Source: Chitinophagaceae bacterium
Lineage (GTDB): Bacteria > Bacteroidota > Bacteroidia > Chitinophagales > Chitinophagaceae
Length of the DNA: 50,465 bases
Direction: 5' to 3'
Assembly (NCBI GenBank): GCA_947454235.1
Contig: CANGIY010000022.1
Span: forward strand, 1-50,465
The notes below the pieces were generated by a model. It was not told where the DNA came from. It did not search any database and saw only the letters and a program-made list of their open reading frames with translations. The number at the start of each line of letters is the position of its first letter. Within the stretch, counting starts at the first letter, position 1. This document shows positions 16,113 to 24,418 of this stretch, one piece after another. The position numbers were made by a program, and so were the translations under genes.

Positions 16113-18452
16113 ATGGCAAAAAATCTACTCATTGTGGAGTCTCCTGCGAAAGCAAAGACAATTGAAAAAATACTTGGAAGTGATTTCGAGGTGAAATCTT
16201 GTTTTGGTCATATTCGTGACCTTGAAAAAGACAAGATGGGGATTGACATCAAGAATGGTTACAAACCCAACTACATTATTTCTGAAGACAAAGAAAAAGT
16301 AGTAAAGGAACTGAGGTCGCTGTCTAAGAAAGCCGAAGAGGTTTGGTTAGCAACGGATGAGGACCGTGAGGGTGAAGCCATTTCGTGGCATTTGTGTGAA
16401 GTATTGGGTCTGGATCCTATTTCTACAAAACGAATCGTGTTTCATGAAATTACAAAACCCGCCATCCAGAAAGCAATTAAAACACCAAGAACAGTTAATC
16501 TGGATTTGGTGAATGCACAACAGGCACGCCGCATACTTGACCGAATTGTTGGCTTCGAGCTTTCTCCGGTATTATGGAGAAAAATGAGCATGAAAAACAA
16601 CCTTTCTGCCGGTAGGGTTCAGTCGGTTGCCGTGCGTATAGTTGTTGAAAGAGAACGTGAGATTACAAAGTTTGCTGCAAAAAGGACATTTAAGGTGGAA
16701 GCCCACTTTTCAGCGCCAGATATAAATGGTAGAAAAGTAACTTTTAAAGCCGATGGTCCTGATAAATTTGAGAATGATGTTGATGCACTCGCATTTTTGA
16801 AAAAATGTGTGGGCGCTGCGTATAATGTGAACGATGTTCAGGTGAAACCAGCGAAAAAATCACCTTCTGCACCTTTTACAACATCAACACTGCAACAAGA
16901 AGCCAGCCGTAAGCTCGGCTACTCAGTTTCCAGAACCATGCAGATTGCGCAGAAGCTGTACGAAAACGGGCACATAACCTATATGCGTACCGATTCGGTG
17001 AACTTGTCTGAAACTGCGCTGGAAGGGGCTAAGAATGCCATTGAAGAGCAGTATGGCGCTAAGTACCATCAACTAAGAACATTTAAGAACAAAAACGAAT
17101 CGGCACAAGAGGCGCACGAAGCAATCAGACCAACAGATATGGGTAAGAACCATTTGGCTGATGCTGATATGGGACGCCTTTACGAATTGATTTGGAAGCG
17201 CACGATGGCGAGCCAGATGGCTGACGCTGTATTAGAGCGTACCACGGCTAAAATTGGTATTTCAAGTACACCTGAGCTATTAACAGCAACTGGTGAAGTT
17301 GTTAGATTCGATGGCTTTTTGAAAGTATACAGCGAAGGTCGTGATGATGAAGATAGTGACGATGACAACGAAGGCGTATTGCCTCCACTTAAATCAGGTC
17401 AGGGTCTTGATCTCACTAAAATGAATGCAACTGAAAAGTACACCCGCCCTCAACCGCGTTACACAGAGGCTTCATTGGTTAAAAAGCTGGAGGAAATGGG
17501 AATTGGCAGACCGTCAACCTATGCCCCTACTATCAGTACCATTCAACAGAGAGGCTACGTTGAGAAAAAAGATAAAGAAGGAACAAAACGTTCAATAAAA
17601 GTTATTACGCTTCAACAAAACCAAATTTCAGAAAACAGTATTGTTGAAACTGTAGGAACTGAAAAAGCAAAGCTCTTCCCTACCGACTTAGGTATGGTGG
17701 TAAATGACTTCCTGGTAGAAAACTTCAATAAAGTACTCGATTTCGAATTTACTGCAAAAATTGAGGCTCAATTTGACGGTATTGCGGCAGGAAATCAGAA
17801 ATGGAACGAGATGATTGATACATTCTATCATCCTTTCCATGAAAATGTTGAACACACAATAGAACACGCAGGTAGAGCAAAAGGAGAACGAGAATTGGGC
17901 GTTGATCCTGAAACAGGAAAACCTGTAATGGCGAAGCTTGGCAGGTTTGGACCAATGGTTCAAATTGGTTCAGGAACTGATACAGAGGAAAAACCACGAT
18001 TTGCAAAGCTGCGCACTAACCAAAGTATTGAAACCATCACACTCGCTGAAGCGATGGAACTTTTCAGATTGCCACGCAATATTGGCAAATTTGAGGGTAA
18101 AGATGTGGTTGTAAATATTGGTAGGTTTGGTCCTTACGCACAAAACGATGGTCAGTTTTATTCGCTCAAAAAAGAAATGGATCCATATTCGGTTGAATTG
18201 GATGAAGTGGCTGTATTGATTGAGGAAAAACGCAAATCGAAAGCAGAAAGTGAAATTAAGGTTTTCGAAAAGGAAAAAATCAGGATTCTAAAAGGTCCAT
18301 ACGGTCCATATATCAAACAAGGACTCAGGAACTATAAAATCCCTAAAGAAATGGCTGAAAAAGCGGCTGATTTAACAATCGATGAAGTTAAAAAGCTGAT
18401 TGAAGAAGGCAAAGCAGCGCCACCTAAAAAAGTACCAAGGGGCAAAAAATAG
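16113..18452 (+). CDS. topA: DNA topoisomerase I
   Basis: Type IA topoisomerase of 779 residues that relaxes negative supercoils by passing DNA through a transient 5'-phosphotyrosine break. The Toprim domain opens with NLLIVESPAKAKTIEK and continues to LATDEDREGEAISWH (acidic triad). The catalytic motif is ITYMRTDSVNLS, with the active Tyr at 290, and EAHEAIRPTD and GIGRPSTYAPTIS are conserved. The C-terminus has two topo-C-repeat motifs (LGRFGPMVQIG and IGRFGPYAQ) plus KGPYGPYIKQG instead of cysteine zinc fingers, as usual for Bacteroidota. I start at ATG 16113 (MAKNLLIV); codons TTG/CTG directly upstream are not needed. It stands alone between a terminator and the SirB1-like gene. Confidence 0.97.
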   Translation: MAKNLLIVESPAKAKTIEKILGSDFEVKSCFGHIRDLEKDKMGIDIKNGYKPNYIISEDKEKVVKELRSLSKKAEEVWLATDEDREGEAISWHLCEVLGLDPISTKRIVFHEITKPAIQKAIKTPRTVNLDLVNAQQARRILDRIVGFELSPVLWRKMSMKNNLSAGRVQSVAVRIVVEREREITKFAAKRTFKVEAHFSAPDINGRKVTFKADGPDKFENDVDALAFLKKCVGAAYNVNDVQVKPAKKSPSAPFTTSTLQQEASRKLGYSVSRTMQIAQKLYENGHITYMRTDSVNLSETALEGAKNAIEEQYGAKYHQLRTFKNKNESAQEAHEAIRPTDMGKNHLADADMGRLYELIWKRTMASQMADAVLERTTAKIGISSTPELLTATGEVVRFDGFLKVYSEGRDDEDSDDDNEGVLPPLKSGQGLDLTKMNATEKYTRPQPRYTEASLVKKLEEMGIGRPSTYAPTISTIQQRGYVEKKDKEGTKRSIKVITLQQNQISENSIVETVGTEKAKLFPTDLGMVVNDFLVENFNKVLDFEFTAKIEAQFDGIAAGNQKWNEMIDTFYHPFHENVEHTIEHAGRAKGERELGVDPETGKPVMAKLGRFGPMVQIGSGTDTEEKPRFAKLRTNQSIETITLAEAMELFRLPRNIGKFEGKDVVVNIGRFGPYAQNDGQFYSLKKEMDPYSVELDEVAVLIEEKRKSKAESEIKVFEKEKIRILKGPYGPYIKQGLRNYKIPKEMAEKAADLTIDEVKKLIEEGKAAPPKKVPRGKK

Positions 18453-18520
18453 TGTGGATAACGCTTTAGTAATTGTAAATAGATTCGTGGTGTACTGACC
18501 GGAATCACTTTTCATTGCAT

Positions 18521-18528
18521 TATTTTTG
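18521..18528 (+). promoter_or_regulatory. -7 promoter element (TATTTTTG)
   Basis: Perfect TAnnTTTG 32 nt before the SirB1-like ATG. An AGGGGG run (18552-18557) close to the ATG is an uncommon Shine-Dalgarno-like sequence here. Confidence 0.5.
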
Positions 18529-18560
18529 CGAAATTCGCTATTCAAAACTATAGGGGGCTG

Positions 18561-19457
18561 ATGTTATCCAAGAACAACGAAGTGCAGGCACTATTGCAGC
18601 TCATGGACGATCCTGATGAGGACGTCTACCTATCAGTGTCTGAAAGGCTCATAGATTATGGCAAGGAAATTATTCCTGCTCTTGAGTCATTGGTAGAAGG
18701 TCACCCGGAAACACTTGTACAAACAAGGTCACAAGCGCTTATCAGGCGGGTTTACTTCAGCGATTTGCAAAACGATTTTTCAGATTGGGCTTCAGATAAA
18801 CAACCTGACCTTCTTAAAGGAGCGGTACTTATTGCCAGGTACGAATACCCCAATTTGAATCAGGAAGCATTGATGAATCACTTTGACCAGATTCGTAGGA
18901 ATGTGTGGCTTGAATTGAACAGCCACCTAACTCCAATGGAACAAGTGAATGTAATTAATACTATTTTTTACAGCTTCTACAAATTTAAGGGTCACGAACT
19001 CACTGAGAGGAAGGCTGCTCATTTTTGCATCAACTACTTGTTAGATACAAGACAAGGAAATGGCTATGCGCTCGGTATTTTCTATTTGTCGATATGCGAA
19101 CTTTTAGACTTACCTGTGTTTGCTATGGATATTCCGAGACAGTTTGTTTTTGGATATGTGCACGATTCTCTTGGTATGCTGACTTCTATGGGCGACTACT
19201 TTCATAGAATCCACTTTTACATAGACCCCGTTAATGGTAATATTTTTAGTCAGGCTGATATTGACCAGTATCTTAAGAAAATTAATGCAACCGATAGGTT
19301 TAGCTACATGCTTCCATTATTGAATAAACGAGTTATATACAAAATGCTCGAAGAACTCGCATTGTGTTATAAGTACAACAGCGAACATCAAAAAGCGGAA
19401 GAAATTGCTCAATTGATGAAAATCATTGAGAACAAAGGACTTGATACAATGCTTTAA
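18561..19457 (+). CDS. SirB1/transglutaminase-like family protein
   Basis: A 298-residue protein whose middle matches the SirB1-like transglutaminase-fold family (Transglut_core2): RQGNGYALGIFYLSICELLDLPVFAMDIPRQFVFGYV corresponds to the family block 'R.G.P..L...Y......G......P.HFL'. The N-terminal 100 residues form helical HEAT-like segments (LLQLMDDPDEDVYLSVSERL). The classical Cys-His-Asp catalytic triad is not evident: the block has Gly-Asn instead of a Cys nucleophile, and Arg-Gln in place of the Pro-x-His. Family members in proteobacteria lie near prmC/prfA and are non-catalytic or of unknown role. The gene precedes two small genes on the same strand (gap 22 bp to the next), so all three may be cotranscribed. 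Cytoplasmic. Confidence 0.72.
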   Translation: MLSKNNEVQALLQLMDDPDEDVYLSVSERLIDYGKEIIPALESLVEGHPETLVQTRSQALIRRVYFSDLQNDFSDWASDKQPDLLKGAVLIARYEYPNLNQEALMNHFDQIRRNVWLELNSHLTPMEQVNVINTIFYSFYKFKGHELTERKAAHFCINYLLDTRQGNGYALGIFYLSICELLDLPVFAMDIPRQFVFGYVHDSLGMLTSMGDYFHRIHFYIDPVNGNIFSQADIDQYLKKINATDRFSYMLPLLNKRVIYKMLEELALCYKYNSEHQKAEEIAQLMKIIENKGLDTML

Positions 19458-19479
19458 TTTAGTTACCTACTGCAACAAA

Positions 19480-19914
19480 ATGGAAATCAAATACTTAAAT
19501 AAAACTGACAAAACAAAAATTGTTGCAGTTCAGGCAAAGTCTTTCCCTGAAGGTATAGTCGAGTGCTTTGAATCATTGTACAAAGTATTTAAACCAGAAG
19601 ATAACAGACGTGTATTCGGGCTTTCGCGCCCTGAAAGAGGTACTATTATATACAAGGCAGCCGCTGAAGTGATTCACCTCAATGATCTAAATTTTGGATT
19701 TGAAGAAATGATGATTCCGCCCGGAAAATATGTTTATATCGAAGTTGCAGACTTTATGAACAACCATTCTCAAATTGGCGCAGCTTTCGAGCTACTGTTG
19801 AAAGAACCCGGTATAGATGGTGCGGGCTACTGCCTCGAAGAATATTATAATTCCTCTAATGTCAGATGTATGGTGAGAATTGCGCCGGCAAAACCACATA
19901 ATCATGGAAGATAA
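19480..19914 (+). CDS. GyrI-like/effector-binding domain protein
   Basis: A 144-residue soluble protein without signal peptide or DNA-binding motif. Two repeated beta-alpha-beta units, with the second around PPGKYVYIEVADFMNN and the ending GIDGAGYCLEEYYN, resemble the stand-alone GyrI-like or AraC effector-binding fold, a small-molecule-binding SHS2 repeat. This call is by pattern and not certain; 'hypothetical protein' would be a safe alternative. I start at ATG 19480 because a longer reading would overlap the end of the preceding gene without homology support. Its end overlaps the start of the DUF1801 gene by 11 bp, so these two are translated from one message. Confidence 0.55.
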   Translation: MEIKYLNKTDKTKIVAVQAKSFPEGIVECFESLYKVFKPEDNRRVFGLSRPERGTIIYKAAAEVIHLNDLNFGFEEMMIPPGKYVYIEVADFMNNHSQIGAAFELLLKEPGIDGAGYCLEEYYNSSNVRCMVRIAPAKPHNHGR

Positions 19915-20281
19915 AAAAGTACTTGACGTAGATACCTACCTTGATTCTTTACCTACCCACCAGTCGAGTGTGCTAAGGCAAGTTAGGCAAATAATTATGG
20001 ACGCAGTACCTGAAGCCGAAGAAGTGATCAGTTATTCAATGCCGGCATACAAGTACCATGGCATGCTGGTCTATTTTGCTGCTCAATCGAAACATTGGGG
20101 GTTATATGGTAACAATACTTCAATAGCAGGTGAACTTGCCGAAGAGCTTAAAAACTACAGTATGTCTAAGGGAACAATTCGATTTCCTTACGATATTGAG
20201 CTACCTGTTTCATTAATCGAACGAATCGTTCGATTAAGAGCAGCACAAAACCTTGCAAAATCTAAGGCAAAGAAGAAATAG
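19904..20281 (+). CDS. DUF1801 (YdhG-like) domain protein
   Basis: A 125-residue protein of the DUF1801/YdhG fold. The family features are VDTYLDSLPTHQSSVLRQVRQ at the start, AEEVISYSMPAYKYHGMLVYFAA in the middle and the KGTIRFPYDIELPVSLIERIVRLR end. Homologues are small cytoplasmic proteins, sometimes called iron-chaperone or YjbR-like, with no established activity in this group. I use ATG 19904; an upstream in-frame start at 19880 is weaker and would extend the overlap with the preceding gene. The tail is Lys-rich (AKSKAKKK). It is the last gene of the run beginning at 18561. Confidence 0.72.
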   Translation: MEDKKVLDVDTYLDSLPTHQSSVLRQVRQIIMDAVPEAEEVISYSMPAYKYHGMLVYFAAQSKHWGLYGNNTSIAGELAEELKNYSMSKGTIRFPYDIELPVSLIERIVRLRAAQNLAKSKAKKK

Positions 20282-20780
20282 AAATAAAATTGAAATGATT
20301 ACTGCTTCTTAAATTAACTTACAGTCAATCATGCCATTCGTTCAAAATAACCACGTCAAAAAGTGAATCTTCCCCAAAAAGCAAGGTGCAATACACGCTA
20401 TTGGTGTTAATTTTTTCTTAAAATAATTCAGTCATTGGCGCAAGTATCTCCCTTATAGCATTTGTCAATATATCTCATAAAGCTAACCATGACGTTAATG
20501 TTCATATTAAACATAATTCTTGCAAATAGAATTTATTGCATGTATATTTCGTATGTATGACAATATAGATAAGGTTGTAGAAAAAAAGACTTTTGAATAT
20601 CAAGCAAATCTGAAACATGGTTGCACTATTTTTAAATAATTATTTTACGACATATTTAAAGCGCCTTGGTTAACATTTTGATAACCAAACTAGGGGTGAC
20701 TTAAACAAATACACTTACACCAACAAAGGTTTCGTTATCTTATTGTTAACAACATATTATATAACTTGTAGAAATCACCA
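20282..20780. other. 500-bp AT-rich intergenic region
   Basis: No convincing gene. It is the largest gap in the window. It holds an inverted repeat TTGGTTA / TAACCAA (20666-20672 and 20682-20688) with a 9-nt spacer and a second GTTAAC palindrome at 20754-20759, both near the acyl-CoA dehydrogenase-like start, so operator sites are possible. A 23-codon ORF at 20489-20560 is too short to support. Confidence 0.5.
20666..20688. promoter_or_regulatory. dyad, possible operator
   Basis: TTGGTTA-N9-TAACCAA, a perfect 7-bp inverted repeat about 105 nt upstream of the acyl-CoA dehydrogenase-like ATG. The symmetric arms and spacing suit a dimeric regulator, but no regulator is adjacent. Confidence 0.35.
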
Positions 20781-20788
20781 TACCTTTG
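20781..20788 (+). promoter_or_regulatory. -7 element 4 nt from the ATG (TACCTTTG)
   Basis: Perfect TAnnTTTG followed by CACC and then the ATG at 20793. Transcription would start at or next to the A of the ATG, giving a leaderless mRNA. Confidence 0.55.
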
Positions 20789-20792
20789 CACC

Positions 20793-21881
20793 ATGAGCAA
20801 CACGTCACATCCAATTTCACTACTCAAGCAAGAGTGGACTACCACTATCAGAAACGAAGCTGCTAGTGCAGAAAAGCAAGGTAAGCTAACCAAAAAACAA
20901 CTTAACCTCATTCACGAACAAGACTGGTTCAAATTATTAGCGCCATCAAGCATTGGCGGCAAGCAATATTCTTTGCCAGATGCAATGGAACTTATGGAAG
21001 CACTTGCGTGCGCTGATGGAAGTTTGGGTTGGGTAGTAACTTTATGTTCGGGTGCAAGCTGGTTTACCGGCTTCATGAACCCAGAAACTGCTAAAGCAAT
21101 TATGAGCAGTGATAAGGCTTGTATTGCCGGCAGCGGTGACAACTCGGGTACTGCAGAACTTAAAGGAGGAAAATACACTATTAACGGTAAATGGGCTTAT
21201 GCATCGGGTGCCGGAGAAGCAACTGCATTCACTGTAAATTGTAAAGTTGTAGAAGGAGGAAAAACAACTGGTACTATTTCGGTTGTTTTGATGAAAGACG
21301 AAGTAACTGTAAACGACGACTGGAACGGTATGGGTATGGCTGCAACCAATAGCTGCTCTTTCGAAGTGAAAGGCGTTACGGTTGGTGAAGACAGAATCTT
21401 CCGCATTAATGATAACCCAACGGCTCCGAATGCGATATATGCTTATCCTTTCTTGCAATTAGCTGAAGCTACCTTAGCTGCAAACCTTTGTGGTATGGCT
21501 TACCACTTCATGGACTTATGCAAAACAGTTATTGAAGAAAAAGATGAAAGCACATCAGAAGCGAGAGACTATAAAGATAGCCTCATCGATTCTTACAATA
21601 CATTGAGTAAAAAATTGCACAATCAGCGTCAAAAATTGTATTACGCTGTTGATATGTCTTGGCAGCTTTGCTCTGCAAATAAAAATGTAAGCCAATCAGT
21701 GCTTTATAAAGTAACTTCAGCTGCTGCTGTTTCTGTTACTGTAATTCGCGATTGCGTTAACTTCCTTTACCCTCATTGTGGTATGTCGGCTGGTAACAAA
21801 TCATCTGAAATCAACAGAGTTTTCCGCGACATTAACACTGCAGGATTGCATTCTTTGCTTGCTGGCAACGGAATTCTATAA
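20793..21881 (+). CDS. acyl-CoA dehydrogenase-like flavoprotein
   Basis: A 362-residue flavin-dependent acyl-CoA dehydrogenase-fold protein. The middle beta domain (KYTINGKWAYASGAGEATAFT) and the C-terminal helical bundle are recognisable; the end PHCGMSAGNKSSEINRVFRDI (cut at 20 residues: PHCGMSAGNKSSEINRVFRD) matches the C-terminal domain 2 of the HpaB/HsaA/DszC-type flavin monooxygenases ('R..RD..T...H') better than classic beta-oxidation dehydrogenases, as there is no clear catalytic Glu base. It may therefore be a two-component monooxygenase or a dehydrogenase. The gene is alone with a perfect -7 element only 4 nt upstream and a strong terminator after it. It precedes a long-chain acyl-CoA ligase gene but is not in its operon. 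Confidence 0.78.
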   Translation: MSNTSHPISLLKQEWTTTIRNEAASAEKQGKLTKKQLNLIHEQDWFKLLAPSSIGGKQYSLPDAMELMEALACADGSLGWVVTLCSGASWFTGFMNPETAKAIMSSDKACIAGSGDNSGTAELKGGKYTINGKWAYASGAGEATAFTVNCKVVEGGKTTGTISVVLMKDEVTVNDDWNGMGMAATNSCSFEVKGVTVGEDRIFRINDNPTAPNAIYAYPFLQLAEATLAANLCGMAYHFMDLCKTVIEEKDESTSEARDYKDSLIDSYNTLSKKLHNQRQKLYYAVDMSWQLCSANKNVSQSVLYKVTSAAAVSVTVIRDCVNFLYPHCGMSAGNKSSEINRVFRDINTAGLHSLLAGNGIL

Positions 21882-21910
21882 TAAAACAAACATTCAATAC
21901 ACGAATAAAA

Positions 21911-21937
21911 AAACCTGCGTAAGTCGCAGGTTTTTTT
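21911..21937 (+). terminator. intrinsic terminator
   Basis: Perfect 9-bp stem AAACCTGCG / CGCAGGTTT (21911-21919 and 21925-21933), 5-nt loop, T run. It separates the dehydrogenase-like gene from the acyl-CoA ligase gene. Confidence 0.9.
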
Positions 21938-22002
21938 ATTGCTCCTCGTTGCACCATGCACCACAATTCCCATAGTGATATTTGAATCAGTTACTTTTTT
22001 AG

Positions 22003-22010
22003 TATATTTA
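22003..22010 (+). promoter_or_regulatory. near-consensus -7 element 4 nt from the ATG
   Basis: TATATTTA, one mismatch to TAnnTTTG, followed by TCGA and the ATG at 22015. Same 4-nt geometry as at 20781, 31538 and 44908. Confidence 0.35.
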
Positions 22011-22014
22011 TCGA

Positions 22015-23796
22015 ATGATTCAAAGAATATTCGATATTATTGAACAAAAAGCGACACAGCATCCCGAAAAAACAATGCTTGCTGCTAAAGTAAACGGTAT
22101 TTGGGAAACGATTACCTGCAAAACAGTTTGGGATAAAGCAAACTTGCTCGCTGGTGCCATTCAAAACCTCGGTATTTCTACTGACCTCACTAATGAATTT
22201 ACCCAGGAAAAAATAGCAATTATTTCGCCTAACCGCCCTGAATGGATTATTACCGATACCGGTGTTCAGTTGGCAGGTGCTGCGCTAACACCCATCTACC
22301 CTACTATCAGCCCCACCGAATTGGAATATGTGCTGAATGAGGCTGAGGTGCGTATTGTGTTCATTGCGAATCAGGATATTTACGACCGTTACAAAGATGC
22401 CTTCAAGAATATTGACAAACTGAAGTTCATTTATTCATTCGATGTCATTGAAGGGGTCGATAACTGGAACACTCTTTTACAAAAAAATATTCAACCTGAC
22501 AGGAACCTGATTGAGAACATCAAATCTGAAAATCTGGCGACCATAATATATACCTCGGGTACTACAGGCAACCCTAAGGGTGTAATGCTGACACACAAAA
22601 ACATAGTCTCAAACATCAACGATTCGTTACCGGTATTCACTTTCGTTGAAGAAAATGGAAAGGCACTAAGCTTTTTGCCGCTCAACCATATTTTTGAGCG
22701 CATGGTTTCATACATCTATCTTATTTCCGGCGTCTCAATCTATTATGCCGAAAGTATGGATACGATAGGATTGAATTTAAAGGAAGTGCAACCAATGGTA
22801 TTTACAACAGTACCGCGTTTGCTCGAAAAAGTATACGAACGCATTTACAATACAGGTTTGGAATTAAAGGGCATTAAAAGAGCGCTGTTCTTTTGGTCGC
22901 TAAATCTGGCAAGAAAGTATGATAACAACAAATCGGGTGGCTTCTTTTATGACTTACAACTGAACATTGCTAATAAACTTGTGTTCAAAAAATGGAGAGA
23001 AGCACTTGGAGGGAAAGTAAAAGCAATCGTTGTTGGGTCGGCAGCAACTCAGGAGAGATTAGTGCGCATATTTAGTGCCGCTCAAATAGTGATTATGGAA
23101 GGCTACGGTCTAACTGAAACTTCTCCGGTGATATCTGTCAACCATTTTGAAAGTGAAAACAGGCGTGTAGGTAGTATTGGTCCGCTGATTCAAAATGTAC
23201 AAGTGAAATTGGCAGAAGACGGCGAAATATTGGCGAAAGGCAACAACATTACTCCTGGATACTTCAAGCATCCTGAAATTACAAAGGAGGCTTTTGACGC
23301 AGAAGGTTGGTTTCATACAGGCGATATCGGTCAGTGGGTTGAAGGACGATTTCTTAAAATCACTGATCGTAAAAAAGAAATTTTTAAGACTTCAGGTGGC
23401 AAGTATGTTGCTCCTCAAGTAGTTGAAAATAAACTCAAAGAAAGCCCTTATATAGAGCAAATTTTAGTTATTGGTGACGGCAAAAAATTTGTGAGTGCTT
23501 TGATTGTGCCGAATTTTACCCATATCAAAAAGTCGCTTAAAGACCACAATGGCATGACCAATATTCCGTCCAAAAATTCTGAGATCATAGAATTGAATGA
23601 GGCAAAGGCAATTATTCAAAAACAAATTGACAAGTACAATCCATTTTTCAGCCACCCAGAGCAGGTAAAGAAATTTGAATTACTTGCTGATGAATGGACA
23701 ATCAACAATGGTGAACTTACGCCATCGTTGAAAGTGAAAAGAAAAGTAGTATTGGCCAAGTTTTCACATTTAATTGATAGGATGTACGGCGAATAA
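22015..23796 (+). CDS. long-chain fatty acid-CoA ligase (AMP-forming)
   Basis: A 593-residue ANL-superfamily enzyme that activates fatty acids to acyl-AMP and then acyl-CoA. The P-loop-like motif IIYTSGTTGNPKGVMLTHK is the AMP-binding signature, LPLNHIFERM is the long-chain ligase helix, EGYGLTETSPVISVN is motif A5, and GWFHTGDIGQWVEGRFLKIT with DRKKEIFKTSGGKYVAPQ gives the hinge and C-terminal motifs (A7, A8). The end (ELTPSLKVKRKVVLAKF) matches FadD15/LACS-type proteins with the catalytic C-terminal Lys region. No transmembrane anchor is seen. It is alone with its own promoter candidate and 145 bp of quiet sequence after it. Length and motifs are normal. Confidence 0.93.
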   Translation: MIQRIFDIIEQKATQHPEKTMLAAKVNGIWETITCKTVWDKANLLAGAIQNLGISTDLTNEFTQEKIAIISPNRPEWIITDTGVQLAGAALTPIYPTISPTELEYVLNEAEVRIVFIANQDIYDRYKDAFKNIDKLKFIYSFDVIEGVDNWNTLLQKNIQPDRNLIENIKSENLATIIYTSGTTGNPKGVMLTHKNIVSNINDSLPVFTFVEENGKALSFLPLNHIFERMVSYIYLISGVSIYYAESMDTIGLNLKEVQPMVFTTVPRLLEKVYERIYNTGLELKGIKRALFFWSLNLARKYDNNKSGGFFYDLQLNIANKLVFKKWREALGGKVKAIVVGSAATQERLVRIFSAAQIVIMEGYGLTETSPVISVNHFESENRRVGSIGPLIQNVQVKLAEDGEILAKGNNITPGYFKHPEITKEAFDAEGWFHTGDIGQWVEGRFLKITDRKKEIFKTSGGKYVAPQVVENKLKESPYIEQILVIGDGKKFVSALIVPNFTHIKKSLKDHNGMTNIPSKNSEIIELNEAKAIIQKQIDKYNPFFSHPEQVKKFELLADEWTINNGELTPSLKVKRKVVLAKFSHLIDRMYGE

Positions 23797-23906
23797 AAAG
23801 AAATTCAAAAAACATTAACAAGCCATAAAACCTTAAAAACCAGAAGAGTTTCAAAAGTATTCATGTTTAACACTTGATAATGATAAGTTGTTTTAAACTT
23901 TTTCAA

Positions 23907-23914
23907 TAGTTTTG
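23907..23914 (+). promoter_or_regulatory. -7 promoter element (TAGTTTTG)
   Basis: Perfect TAnnTTTG 27 nt before the ATG at 23942. It excludes a longer start at 23912. Confidence 0.55.
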
Positions 23915-23941
23915 ATTCCTACTTCCGTGAGTTCAACGATT

Positions 23942-24337
23942 ATGAGAGAAAATAAAATTCATCAACGACTTTGGCTGTTGTTTGGGTTGTATTTTATATT
24001 GGTGTGTTCAGGTCCGGTGAAAAAATTCATACGGATTGAACTTTCACATACTCATGGCATTCATGTAAAAAATAATTCTCTTCAATTTTGCAAAAAAGAA
24101 GTCAAAGATTGCACCATTTTACACGATGAAAATGGTTTTGCATTGCTTGACACCAATTCAGTTGACGTTTTAGACCCTCATTTCTTTTTTACTTTGTTGA
24201 GCTTTGGCTCTGCAGTTGGTTTTCTTGTATTTATTACAAAAACTGCGCGCACAGCCAAACACATTTTTCCTTCCCCCAGGTCTGAATTAGCCATAGCAAC
24301 TCCGGCATATATTCGTTACCGCCATTTGTTGATTTGA
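23942..24337 (+). CDS. small membrane protein of unknown function
   Basis: A 131-residue protein I do not recognise. It has an N-terminal hydrophobic segment (LWLLFGLYFILVC, residues 9-21) that may be an anchor or signal, an extracytoplasmic-looking middle (about residues 22-80) with LSHTHGIHVKNN and two Cys (FCKKEVKDC) that could bind metal or form a disulfide, then a second hydrophobic segment (HFFFTLLSFGSAVGFLVFIT) and a basic tail. The start at 23942 follows a perfect -7 element. It precedes the RND efflux operon by 81 bp with a weak hairpin between (24345-24359). A link to the efflux pump is a guess from position. I have no family name for it. Confidence 0.6.
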   Translation: MRENKIHQRLWLLFGLYFILVCSGPVKKFIRIELSHTHGIHVKNNSLQFCKKEVKDCTILHDENGFALLDTNSVDVLDPHFFFTLLSFGSAVGFLVFITKTARTAKHIFPSPRSELAIATPAYIRYRHLLI

Positions 24338-24344
24338 TTTTTTT

Positions 24345-24359
24345 GCTCCAAAACGGAGC
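24345..24359. terminator. weak hairpin
   Basis: GCTCC-N5-GGAGC, stem of five, without a T tract. It may be a poor terminator or a leader structure before the RND pump gene. Confidence 0.25.
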
Positions 24360-24418
24360 TAAAATTATTTTGTAAAAATCAATCAATAAAACCAAAATAA
24401 ACAGTTTCATATACAAGT

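Noticed and set aside
20489-20560. 23-codon hydrophobic ORF in the large intergenic gap
   Set aside because: Too short, no promoter or conserved pattern; AT-rich sequence yields such ORFs by chance.
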